Source: Cellulomonas sp. Root930 (lineage in GTDB: Bacteria; Actinomycetota; Actinomycetes; Actinomycetales; Cellulomonadaceae). Taken from it: a DNA stretch of 64,000 nt. A program made the translations under genes and the position numbers. The stretch is from positions 3,017,879 through 3,081,878 of the forward strand of contig LMJI01000001.1 in the NCBI GenBank assembly GCA_001429255.1, written 5' to 3'. The notes beneath the pieces are model-generated. The model was not told where the DNA came from, did no database searches, and saw only the letters and a list, made by a program, of their open reading frames with translations. This document shows, piece by piece, positions 50,575 through 57,631 of the stretch (positions within the stretch are counted from its first letter, which is position 1; the number at the start of each line of letters is the position of its first letter).

Positions 50575-50644
50575 GCAGCCCACGCTACGACGCCCACGCC
50601 GATCCGGCGCCCCCCAGGAGACAGCCGGTGTGCTGGCGACCCCG

Positions 50645-51409
50645 CTACGGCGCGAGGTCGGCGACCGCGGCGCGCACGAGCGCGGTGTGCATCTGCGTGC
50701 AGAGCTCGCCCACCTCGGCCGCCAGCGTGCCCGCCCGCGCCCGCGACGACGCGCTCCGCTGGCCGCGCCACGGCGCCACCACCTGCTCGACGAGGTCCGC
50801 CTGGCGGTCGGCGGAGGTCCGGAACTGCCGCAGGTGTCGCGGGTCGATCCCGTGCTCGGCCAGGGCGGCGGCCGCGACGACGATCTCGCGGGCCCACAGG
50901 TCGAACGACCCCGTGCCGTGCGTGCGCAGGACCCCGGCGGCCACAAGGTCCTCGACGAACGCGACCTCGACACCGGACTCGCGAGCGAGCGTGTCGAGCG
51001 TCCACCGCGTGCCGGTGCCCTCACTGACGCCGTCGCGCGTGGCGAGCCGAGCCCGCGGAGCCGGCTCGTCCTCCTCCCCCGCGTCCAGGGCGGCGAGGCG
51101 GTCACCGATGACCTTCAAGGGCATGTACCGGTCGCGCTGCTGCCGGAGGACGAACCGGAGGCGCTCGATGTCCGCCGGCGAGTACTGCCGGTACCCGGCA
51201 GCCGTGCGCACCGGCTCGACGAGCCCCTGCTCCTCGAGGAAGCGGAGCTTGGACGTGGTGACGGCCGGGAACTCGATGCGCAGCGCGGCCAGGACGTCGG
51301 AGATTCGCATCGACGCACGGCGCGAGATGCCGCGGGGCCACGGCTCGTGCGTGACCTCTGCCGGTGCGGCGGTGTCGACCTGCACGCGCTGTGCTCGGGC
51401 GCTCGTCAC
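50645..51409 (-). CDS. ftsR: MerR-family regulator (Rv1828/FtsR-like)
   Basis: A 254-residue MerR-type regulator. The HTH is MRISDVLAALRIEFPAVTTSKLRFLEEQGLVEPVRTAAGYRQYSPADIERLRFVLRQQRDRYMPLKVIGDRL in pieces from residue 34, and a C-terminal helical domain follows (WTLDTLARESGVEVAFVEDLVAAGVL). The Corynebacterium orthologue FtsR activates ftsZ; the assignment rests on gene order and sequence pattern. The start is GTG at 51409, 40 bases after the FHA gene. A 33-residue extension before the HTH is less conserved, so the start may be further in. Confidence 0.85.
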   Translation of the reverse strand: MTSARAQRVQVDTAAPAEVTHEPWPRGISRRASMRISDVLAALRIEFPAVTTSKLRFLEEQGLVEPVRTAAGYRQYSPADIERLRFVLRQQRDRYMPLKVIGDRLAALDAGEEDEPAPRARLATRDGVSEGTGTRWTLDTLARESGVEVAFVEDLVAAGVLRTHGTGSFDLWAREIVVAAAALAEHGIDPRHLRQFRTSADRQADLVEQVVAPWRGQRSASSRARAGTLAAEVGELCTQMHTALVRAAVADLAP

Positions 51410-51449
51410 GTGGTGCTCCCCGTGGGGCCGAGCGGCAGGGACCGGCCGG

Positions 51450-51914
51450 TCACGCGCCGGCCGCGTCGCGGTGCGGGCTGGGGTGGAACGTCATGCGGTA
51501 CTTGCCGATCTGGACCTCGTCGCCCGCCCGCAGCGCCGACTGGTCGATGCGGGTCCGGTTGACGTAGGTGCCGTTCAGCGACCCGATGTCCCGGACGACG
51601 AACGTCTGGCCCTCGCGGACGAACTCGGCGTGCTTGCGGGAGACGGTGACGTCGTCGAGGAAGATGTCGGCTGCCGTCGACCGCCCCGCGACCGTCCGCT
51701 CGGCATCGAGCAGGAATCGCGCACCGGCGCTCGCTCCGCGCTGCATCACGAGCAGGGCGGAGGTGGGCGGGAGCGCGTGCACCGCCGCGACCTCGTCCGG
51801 AGTCAGCCCGACGGGAGCCGATGCCTCGATCTCGACGGGCTCGATCGCCCCGAAGCTCATCGTGGTGTCGGGTCCGCCCGCGAAGCGTCCGACCTGCGGG
51901 TCCTCGCCGCTCAT
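51450..51914 (-). CDS. garA: FHA-domain signalling protein (GarA/OdhI-like)
   Basis: A 154-residue phosphothreonine-binding protein. Its relatives GarA and OdhI inhibit 2-oxoglutarate dehydrogenase and control glutamate metabolism, switched by Ser/Thr kinases. The FHA core is RTVAGRSTAADIFLDDVTVSRKHAEFV and VRDIGSLNGTYVNRTRI. The N-terminal kinase target appears as PDTTMSF at residues 15-21, comparable to the ETTSVF motif of GarA, with two adjacent threonines. The ATG at 51914 is chosen for its GGGAGG ribosome binding site. Kinase genes (pknB/G) are not in the window. Confidence 0.88.
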   Translation of the reverse strand: MSGEDPQVGRFAGGPDTTMSFGAIEPVEIEASAPVGLTPDEVAAVHALPPTSALLVMQRGASAGARFLLDAERTVAGRSTAADIFLDDVTVSRKHAEFVREGQTFVVRDIGSLNGTYVNRTRIDQSALRAGDEVQIGKYRMTFHPSPHRDAAGA

Positions 51915-52057
51915 GCCACCTCCCGGGCCCATCTCGCACCTCGACGCCCGGGGTTCCTCGGGGTCAGCCACACCCTATGCGGACCGGGCGGGTCGGCGCA
52001 GCACGTCGGCACCACGTGGGAGCCCGCGGCACGCTGCGCGGATCGCACAGAACAGGA

Positions 52058-53170
52058 TCAATCGCCCTGCGGAGGCACCGGCGTCGCGAACACGGGATCC
52101 GGCACGACACGGATGGCGTCTACCTCCACGAGCTCCTGACGCTCGACGGTCCCTCTGCCTCCGTTGTTGCGCACCTGCGCCATCGCTCCCCCGGGGATCT
52201 GCAGCGCCGGGGCGATGATGTCGGGGTCGCCGATCGCGACCCAGCGGTACGGCGCCGTGAGCTCGACGCCGTCGAGGACCACCGCTCCACCCGTGCCCGT
52301 GAACGCGCTGCTCGCCGTGACCCGCTGGTCGTTGAGCTGCACCGCCTCCGCGCCCGCGTTCCGCATCTCCTCGAGCATGTTCAGCATCGTGATCGGCTTG
52401 ATGAAGCCGTCCGGCTCCGTGAGGGTGACCACCACACCGGGGCCCTCCGCGGGCAGACGGCCGGTGAGAATCCCCTGCGTCTCGGCGCTGCGGCGCAGGG
52501 CGTCGAGGGCGGCCTGCCGGCGGTCCGAGCCCGAGAGCAGGTCGTCCCGCTCCCGCGACAGGTCCGCGGACTCCCGGGCGAGGGCGTCCCCGCGGTTCGT
52601 CGTCTCGTCGAGGATGCGGACGAGGTCGCCCTGCCGCATCCCGCCCAGGTCGGCCTCACCGGACTGGCGCACCTGCGCCACCAGCGCGAAGCCGAGCACG
52701 GCGCACAGGACGCCCGCGACCAGCTGCGCGCGGGTGGACCGCGGCTTGAGGGCACGACCGAGGACCGCCCAGCCGCTCTGCTCGTTCGGCTCGGCCCGGA
52801 CCGGGTCGTCCACCGGGTCGCCGTCCGCCAGCTCAGAAGGGGGCGTCGGTCCGGCTGGCGCTGCCTCGGGCTCGTCGGCAGCCTCGGGTTCCTCGTCCTC
52901 CGGCACCTCGGGCGGGACGGAGCTGGTCGGCGCGGTGTCGTCGTCGTCCGGCACGACCGGAGGCAGGGAGTTCTCCTCGTCCTCCGGTACCACCGGCGGC
53001 AAGGAGCTGGTCGGCGCAGGTTCCTCGTCCTCCGGCACCACGGGAGGGAGGGAGTTCGGCCGCGTGGGCTCCTCGTCCTCCGGCACGACCGGGGGCAGGG
53101 AGTTCTCCACGTCGTCGGGCGGCATCGGACCGTCGGCGTCCCGCTCGTCGCTCGTCGGAGTCACGCTCAT
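52058..53170 (-). CDS. DUF881 membrane protein with acidic proline-rich repeat tail (Rv1825-like)
   Basis: A 370-residue protein. The first 125 residues form a cytosolic disordered tail with imperfect repeats of LPPVVPEDEE (residues 23-96). One membrane segment follows (QLVAGVLCAVLGFALVAQV, about residues 150-170), then a coiled coil and an extracytoplasmic DUF881 domain (GILTGRLPAEGPGVVVTLTEP, NMLEEMRNAGAEAVQLNDQRV). DUF881 proteins are linked to cell division and envelope functions in actinobacteria. The ATG at 53170 overlaps the DUF1290 stop by four bases. The gcvH gene that follows in mycobacteria is missing. Confidence 0.88.
   Translation of the reverse strand: MSVTPTSDERDADGPMPPDDVENSLPPVVPEDEEPTRPNSLPPVVPEDEEPAPTSSLPPVVPEDEENSLPPVVPDDDDTAPTSSVPPEVPEDEEPEAADEPEAAPAGPTPPSELADGDPVDDPVRAEPNEQSGWAVLGRALKPRSTRAQLVAGVLCAVLGFALVAQVRQSGEADLGGMRQGDLVRILDETTNRGDALARESADLSRERDDLLSGSDRRQAALDALRRSAETQGILTGRLPAEGPGVVVTLTEPDGFIKPITMLNMLEEMRNAGAEAVQLNDQRVTASSAFTGTGGAVVLDGVELTAPYRWVAIGDPDIIAPALQIPGGAMAQVRNNGGRGTVERQELVEVDAIRVVPDPVFATPVPPQGD
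52883..53104 (-). repeat. Tandem LPPVVPEDEE-coding repeats
   Basis: Five imperfect copies of a unit coding (N)SLPPVVPEDEE followed by a variable spacer of 0-7 residues (PTRP, PAPTS, none, TAPTS). Copies 4 and 5 have diverged (PPVVPDDDD and PPEVPEDEE). The DNA is similar between copies, suggesting recent expansion by slippage or unequal exchange. Confidence 0.85.
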
Positions 53171-53499
53171 GCCTTGAACAGGTGCCGGCGGATCGCCGCG
53201 GCGTTGGAGAAGATCCGGATGCCGAGCACGACGACGACGGCGGTCGACAGCTGCGTGCCCACGCCGAGCTGGTCGCCGAGGAACACGATGAGCGCCGCGA
53301 CCACCACGTTCGACAGGAAGGAGATGAGGAAGACCCGGTCGTCGAAGATCCCGTCGAGCATCGCGCGCAGGCCGCCGAACAGGGCGTCGAGGGCGGCGAC
53401 GACCGCGATCGGGAGGTAGGGCTGGAGCTCGACGGGCACGGTCGGCTGCAGGAGCAGACCCCCGACGACGCCGATGACCAGACCGATGACTGCGATCAC
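53167..53499 (-). CDS. sbp: DUF1290 small membrane protein (Sbp-like)
   Basis: A 110-residue integral membrane protein with three hydrophobic segments (VIAVIGLVIGVVGGLLL, LPIAVVAALDALFGGLRAML, FLISFLSNVVVAALIVFLGDQLGVG). The ending RIFSNAAAIRRHLF is family-typical. It matches the small basic protein family found beside ftsZ in Bacillus and between two DUF881 genes in actinobacteria. The start is GTG at 53499; both ends overlap the flanking DUF881 genes by four bases, so the three products are probably made in balance and form one membrane complex (inference). Confidence 0.9.
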   Translation of the reverse strand: MIAVIGLVIGVVGGLLLQPTVPVELQPYLPIAVVAALDALFGGLRAMLDGIFDDRVFLISFLSNVVVAALIVFLGDQLGVGTQLSTAVVVVLGIRIFSNAAAIRRHLFKA

Positions 53500-54440
53500 G
53501 TGCCGTCCCTCCGTGTCGGACCTGCAGACCCTGCCACAAGGCTCTGTCCAGATGCATCCCTGACCGCGCCGGACTGGGGCTCGGGCGCGGAGGTGGCGTC
53601 CGGAACCTCGGCCTCGTGGAGCGTGACCAGGCCGGTCCCCGGAAGCTCGAGCTTGCTCTGCGACGTCATCTGGACACCGATCCCGTACGTCGTCCGGAGC
53701 GTGGCCAGGTGCTGACCCGCGCTCGCCCGCGCGAGCTCCGTCTGCATGCTCACCGCATCGCCCACGGCGTCCACCGTGTACGGGCTGCTGAGGGCGACCA
53801 GGTCGACGAGCACCGCGTCGCCCGCGCTCCGGATCGCGGTCATCGCGGTGAGGCGCTGCCCGTTCACGGCGACAGCCTCCGCCCCGGCGGCCCACAGGCC
53901 GTTCACCACGACCTGGAGGTCGACGTCCTGGACCCGGAGCTCCGGGTCCTCCTCGTCGAGGTTCTCGGCCTGCGCGTCCGTGAGCACGAGCCGCAGACCG
54001 GGCCCCGTCACCGCCGTCACACCGGAGTGCACGGAGTCCCCCGCGATCTCGTCGCGCACGGACTGGCCTTCGTCGCCGAGGAGCTCCTCCTGGAGCCTCG
54101 CGATCTCGTCGGTCATCGCGGTGATGTCCGCCTGCTGCTCGTCGGCCTCCGCGCGGCGCTGCTCGATCTGCGCCTCCAGGAGCTCGCGCGCGGCCAGCAC
54201 GGCCCCCGCCGGCTGCCGCAGGGCGAGCGTCGCGGCCGTCGCGCCCAGGCCCAACCCCATGGCAAGAAGGACCATGCCGGCGGTCGAACGCCAGGTCCGT
54301 CTGGGGCCGGTACCCGCGGCACGACGAGCGGTCGCCTCCGCGTACCCCGGGTCGAGCGGGCGTCGGTAGACCTCGTTGAGCAGCGTCATGGACGCGTCCG
54401 GGCTGCGCGGCGGCTCGCTGGACCCGTGCCGCGTGCTCAT
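53496..54440 (-). CDS. DUF881 membrane protein (Rv1823-like)
   Basis: A 314-residue protein: a cytosolic N-terminal part of about 50 residues, one membrane segment (TAGMVLLAMGLGLGATAATLAL), a coiled coil (LEAQIEQRRAEADEQQADITAMTDEIARLQEELLG), and an extracytoplasmic DUF881 domain (TAVTGPGLRLVLTDAQ, VVVNGLWAAGAEAVAVNGQRL, VLVDLVALSSPYTVDAVGD). The ATG at 54440 overlaps the upstream CDP-alcohol transferase stop by four bases. It pairs with the second DUF881 protein of the block; two copies flanking DUF1290 is the conserved arrangement. Confidence 0.9.
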   Translation of the reverse strand: MSTRHGSSEPPRSPDASMTLLNEVYRRPLDPGYAEATARRAAGTGPRRTWRSTAGMVLLAMGLGLGATAATLALRQPAGAVLAARELLEAQIEQRRAEADEQQADITAMTDEIARLQEELLGDEGQSVRDEIAGDSVHSGVTAVTGPGLRLVLTDAQAENLDEEDPELRVQDVDLQVVVNGLWAAGAEAVAVNGQRLTAMTAIRSAGDAVLVDLVALSSPYTVDAVGDAVSMQTELARASAGQHLATLRTTYGIGVQMTSQSKLELPGTGLVTLHEAEVPDATSAPEPQSGAVRDASGQSLVAGSAGPTRRDGT

Positions 54441-55036
54441 GAGCGTCCCGCGTCGTCGCGCAGGAGCTGGCGCGCCTGCGCGAGATAGACCACCGCGGAG
54501 AACCAGTAGAGCGCGACGCCCCAGAGGGCGCAGGCCCACCCGGCGACCCCGGCGACGGTGCCGACCCACGAGTCCCACTGCGCGAGGAGGAGCAGCGGGA
54601 ACGCGTAGAGCAGGGCGAAGGTGCCGGCCTTGCCCGCCAGGTGCACCTGCAACGGCGCGTACCCCGCACGCGCGAGGACGATGAGCATGACGGCGAGCAC
54701 GACGTCGCGCAGGACGAGGACCCCGAGCAGCCACCACGGCACCACGTCGCGCCAGGCGAGGGCGACGAGCGTCACGATGATGAAGAGGCGGTCCGCCGCG
54801 GGGTCCAGCAGCTGACCGACCCGGGACACCTGCCCGAGCCGCCGGGCCAGCACCCCGTCGAGCCAGTCGCTGGCGCCGGACACGGCGAGCACGGCGAGGG
54901 CCCACCCGTCCTCACCCTGGGCGATGAGCAGCGCGAACACGGGGACCAGGAGCAGACGCACCAGGCTGATGGCGTTCGGCACGGTCAGCACGCGCGTGGA
55001 GACGACGTCGTTGCTCGCCACTGCCTCCCCCGTCAC
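54437..55036 (-). CDS. pgsA: CDP-alcohol phosphatidyltransferase (PgsA-like)
   Basis: Integral membrane enzyme of phospholipid synthesis, probably making phosphatidylglycerol phosphate or cardiolipin. It has 199 residues and about five or six membrane segments. The catalytic DGxxAR-x8-GxxxDxxxD signature is present in SDWLDGVLARRLGQVSRVGQLLDPAADR. It matches the Rv1822 (pgsA2) position in the conserved block. Which alcohol acceptor it uses cannot be decided from sequence. The start is GTG at 55036. It is divergent from the CoA-binding protein gene. Confidence 0.9.
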   Translation of the reverse strand: MTGEAVASNDVVSTRVLTVPNAISLVRLLLVPVFALLIAQGEDGWALAVLAVSGASDWLDGVLARRLGQVSRVGQLLDPAADRLFIIVTLVALAWRDVVPWWLLGVLVLRDVVLAVMLIVLARAGYAPLQVHLAGKAGTFALLYAFPLLLLAQWDSWVGTVAGVAGWACALWGVALYWFSAVVYLAQARQLLRDDAGRS

Positions 55037-55139
55037 CGTCCCGTCCTGGCGGCGTCGATCCTATGCGTCCGCCGGGCTTGCCCTCGACGACGGCGCGCCC
55101 TCGGCTGCGGCGCAGGTCAGCGGGTGCGAGAGTTCTGTG

Positions 55140-55553
55140 ATGGTGCACCGCAACGACCCGGACGTGATCGCGCGCCTCCTGACGACCCCGGGACGCTGGG
55201 CTGTCGTCGGGCTGTCCACCAACACGTCGCGCGCGGCGTTCGGTGTCGCGCGGTACCTGCAGTCGCACGGCCACGAGATCGTGCCCGTGCATCCGCGAGC
55301 CGAGACCGTCCACGGTGCAGCGGGCGTGCGTTCGCTCGCCGACGTGGCCGGCCGTATCGACGTCGTCGACGTGTTCGTGAACAGCACCCTGGCCGGGGCC
55401 GTGGTGGACCAGTCGATCGCCGTCGGCGCCCGGGCGGTCTGGCTGCAGCTCGGGGTCGTCGACGAGGACGCCGCGGCGCGCGCACGTGCGGCCGGGCTGG
55501 ACGTCGTCATGGACACCTGCCCCGCGATCGAGGGTCCGCGCCTCGGCCTGTAG
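55140..55553 (+). CDS. CoA-binding domain protein (YccU-like)
   Basis: A 137-residue Rossmann-fold protein of the CoA-binding family: WAVVGLSTNTSRAAFGVARYLQSHGHEIVPVHPRAETVHG (dinucleotide-like loop), VDVVDVFVNSTLAGAVVDQSIAVGARAVWLQLGV and a C-terminal cysteine in VVMDTCPAIE. It resembles the CoA-binding domain of succinyl-CoA synthetase but lacks ligase domains, and its role is unknown. The start is ATG at 55140; GTGs one codon either side are possible. It stands alone. Confidence 0.85.
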   Translation: MVHRNDPDVIARLLTTPGRWAVVGLSTNTSRAAFGVARYLQSHGHEIVPVHPRAETVHGAAGVRSLADVAGRIDVVDVFVNSTLAGAVVDQSIAVGARAVWLQLGVVDEDAAARARAAGLDVVMDTCPAIEGPRLGL

Positions 55554-55607
55554 ACGCTGTGCGCGAGGTCACCCGCGGGCCGCCTGCCGCTCGGGGCCTC
55601 CGCCCGG

Positions 55608-55613
55608 TAGACT
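55608..55613 (+). promoter_or_regulatory. -10 box (TAGACT) upstream of the DEAD-box helicase leader
   Basis: TAGACT fits TANNNT and ends 5 bases before the ATG of the 20-residue upstream ORF at 55619, so that ORF would begin at or very near the 5' end of the transcript. Confidence 0.4.
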
Positions 55614-55618
55614 CGTCG

Positions 55619-55681
55619 ATGAATCTGGAGTTCGTCGCGTCCCCCTTCGAGGCGTCGTCACCACCGCTCAGCCGGTCGTGA
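55619..55681 (+). CDS. Leaderless upstream ORF, 20 residues
   Basis: ATG at 55619 to TGA at 55681, coding a serine/proline-rich peptide that begins MNLEFVASPF. It starts 5 bases after a TAGACT box and precedes the DEAD-box helicase by 132 bases. There is no helicase Shine-Dalgarno downstream, so the ORF could influence its expression. Whether it is translated is unproven. Confidence 0.35.
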   Translation: MNLEFVASPFEASSPPLSRS

Positions 55682-55813
55682 CCCGCCTCGCGTCGTGTGG
55701 TCTAGGCATCGCGTGAGCGGTTGCCACTGGGTGGTCCGGGGCTGCGACCCGCTGTTCGCCGTCCCGGTGCACGGTTCAGGGCTCCGCCCCGCGATGATCG
55801 GTTCCCCTTCTTC
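55682..55813 (+). other. Untranslated leader of the DEAD-box helicase
   Basis: About 130 bases between the upstream ORF and the helicase ATG. CGGGGC (55737-55742) can pair with GCCCCG (55786-55791) across the leader. No Shine-Dalgarno sequence is seen before the ATG at 55814. Cold-shock-type control is a possibility by analogy with other DEAD-box helicase mRNAs; nothing here proves it. Confidence 0.3.
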
Positions 55814-57577
55814 ATGAGTTCTGTTGCGCCCTCTTCCATGCCCGAGAACGGCACCTTCGACGAGCTGGGTCTCCCCCCGGCACTCCAGGCCGCCATCGCG
55901 GACCTCGGCTTCACGACTCCGTCCGCCATCCAGGCGCAGGCGATCCCCGCGCTCCTCGGCGGCCGCGACATCGTCGGCGTCGCCCAAACCGGCACCGGCA
56001 AGACCGCCGCGTTCGGCCTGCCGCTGCTCGCCGCGATCGACTACGACATCCCCGCCGTCCAGGCCATCGTGCTGACCCCGACGCGTGAGCTCGCGATGCA
56101 GGTGGCCGACGCCATCCAGTCGTTCGCCACCCACCTGCCCGGCCTGAACGTGCTCGCGGTCTACGGCGGCTCGCCGTTCCTGCCGCAGCAGCGCGCCCTC
56201 GCCCGCGGCGCCCAGGTGGTCGTCGGCACCCCCGGTCGCGTGCTCGACCACCTCGAGCGCCGCACGCTGAAGCTGGACCAGGTCCGCTTCCTCGTGCTGG
56301 ACGAGGCCGACGAGATGCTGCGCATGGGCTTCGCCGAGGACGTCGACAAGGTCCTGTCCGCCGCGCCGCGTGAGCGTCAGGTCGCCCTGTTCTCCGCGAC
56401 GATGCCCCCGCAGATCCGTCGCGTCGCCGAGCAGCACCTGAACCGCCCGGTCGAGATCACGGTCTCGCGCCAGGCCTCGACCGTCACGAGCGTCCGCCAG
56501 ACGTACGCCGTCGTGCCGCACCGCCACAAGACCGGCGCGCTCGCTCGCGTGCTCGCCGTGTCCGAGGCCGACGCGGCCATCGTCTTCGTCCGCACCCGCG
56601 GTGCCGCCGAGGAGGTCGGCAGCGCGCTGATCGAGCGGGGCATCTCGGCCGCGTACATCTCCGGTGACGTCGCCCAGACCGAGCGCGAGAAGATCGTCGA
56701 CCGTCTCCGCACCGGCGCGCTCGACGTGCTCGTCGCCACCGACGTCGCGGCCCGCGGCCTGGACGTCGACCGCATCGGCCTCGTCGTCAACTTCGACGTG
56801 CCGCGCGAGCCCGAGATCTACGTGCACCGCATCGGCCGGACGGGCCGCGCCGGGCGTGAGGGTGAGGCGCTCTCGTTCGTCACGCCCGCCGAGCAGTCGC
56901 GCCTGCGTCAGATCGAGCGGACCACGCGCCAGTCGCTCCTGCAGGTCGACATCCCCTCGCCGGCCGAGGTCTCCGCGCACCGCGTGCAGGCCCTCCTGGC
57001 CCGCACCGGCGCCCGCGCCGAGCTCGACCGCCTGGACCTCTACCGCGAGGCCATCGCCGTGCACATGGCGCAGAATCCCGACGTCGACCCGTTCGAGCTG
57101 CTCGCCGTGCTGACGGCCCTCTCGGTCGGCGACGAGGGTCCCGTGGCGGTCCAGGGCGACGACCTCGACGACGCCCTCTCGCGTGCGCACCTCACCGGTG
57201 GCGGCCGCGAGCGTGACGGCGAGCGCAGCTACGACCGTCCGGAGCGCGGCGAGCGTCGCCGTGCGGACACGCACATCGCCGGGGGCTCGCCGCGCTGGCG
57301 CGTCGCCGTCGGCCACCGGGACGGTCTGCAGCCGGGCGCCCTGGTGGGCGCGCTCACCGGTGAGGGCGGCCTGACCGGCAAGGACGTCGGCAAGATCGAC
57401 ATCTTCGGCAGCTTCGCGCTGGTGGACATCCCGGACGGCCTGTCGGCCGACGTGATCGACCGGCTGGCCCGCACCCGGGTCGCCGGACGCCCGCTGCGTA
57501 TCCGCCTCGACTCGGGCCCCCGCCCGGGCCACGGCGCCTCGCGCCCCACGCACGGCCCGGCCCGCGGCCGCAGCTGA
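55814..57577 (+). CDS. deaD: DEAD-box RNA helicase (DeaD/CsdA-like)
   Basis: ATP-dependent RNA helicase acting in ribosome assembly, RNA turnover and cold adaptation. It has 587 residues. Motifs in order are the Q motif GFTTPSAIQAQAIP, AQTGTGKTAAFGLPLL, LTPTRELAMQ, GTPGRVLD, LDEADEML, FSATMP, then VATDVAARGLDVD and YVHRIGRTGRAGREG. A charged linker rich in arginine (SYDRPERGERRR) leads to a C-terminal DbpA-like RNA-binding domain (WRVAVGHRDGLQPGALVGALTGEGGLTGKDVGKIDIFGSFALVDIP). The start is ATG at 55814; the open frame upstream is not protein-like. A strong terminator follows. Confidence 0.94.
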   Translation: MSSVAPSSMPENGTFDELGLPPALQAAIADLGFTTPSAIQAQAIPALLGGRDIVGVAQTGTGKTAAFGLPLLAAIDYDIPAVQAIVLTPTRELAMQVADAIQSFATHLPGLNVLAVYGGSPFLPQQRALARGAQVVVGTPGRVLDHLERRTLKLDQVRFLVLDEADEMLRMGFAEDVDKVLSAAPRERQVALFSATMPPQIRRVAEQHLNRPVEITVSRQASTVTSVRQTYAVVPHRHKTGALARVLAVSEADAAIVFVRTRGAAEEVGSALIERGISAAYISGDVAQTEREKIVDRLRTGALDVLVATDVAARGLDVDRIGLVVNFDVPREPEIYVHRIGRTGRAGREGEALSFVTPAEQSRLRQIERTTRQSLLQVDIPSPAEVSAHRVQALLARTGARAELDRLDLYREAIAVHMAQNPDVDPFELLAVLTALSVGDEGPVAVQGDDLDDALSRAHLTGGGRERDGERSYDRPERGERRRADTHIAGGSPRWRVAVGHRDGLQPGALVGALTGEGGLTGKDVGKIDIFGSFALVDIPDGLSADVIDRLARTRVAGRPLRIRLDSGPRPGHGASRPTHGPARGRS

Positions 57578-57588
57578 TCGCACGCACA

Positions 57589-57625
57589 GACGCCCCCGTC
57601 TCCCGCTCCGGGAGGCGGGGGCGTC
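57589..57625. terminator. Bidirectional terminator between deaD and the sensor gene
   Basis: GACGCCCCCG (57589-57598) pairs perfectly with CGGGGGCGTC (57616-57625); inside, CTCCC (57600-57604) pairs with GGGAG (57610-57614) around GCTCC. It lies 11 bases after the deaD stop and 6 before the convergent stop. Confidence 0.85.
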
Positions 57626-57631
57626 GTCGTC

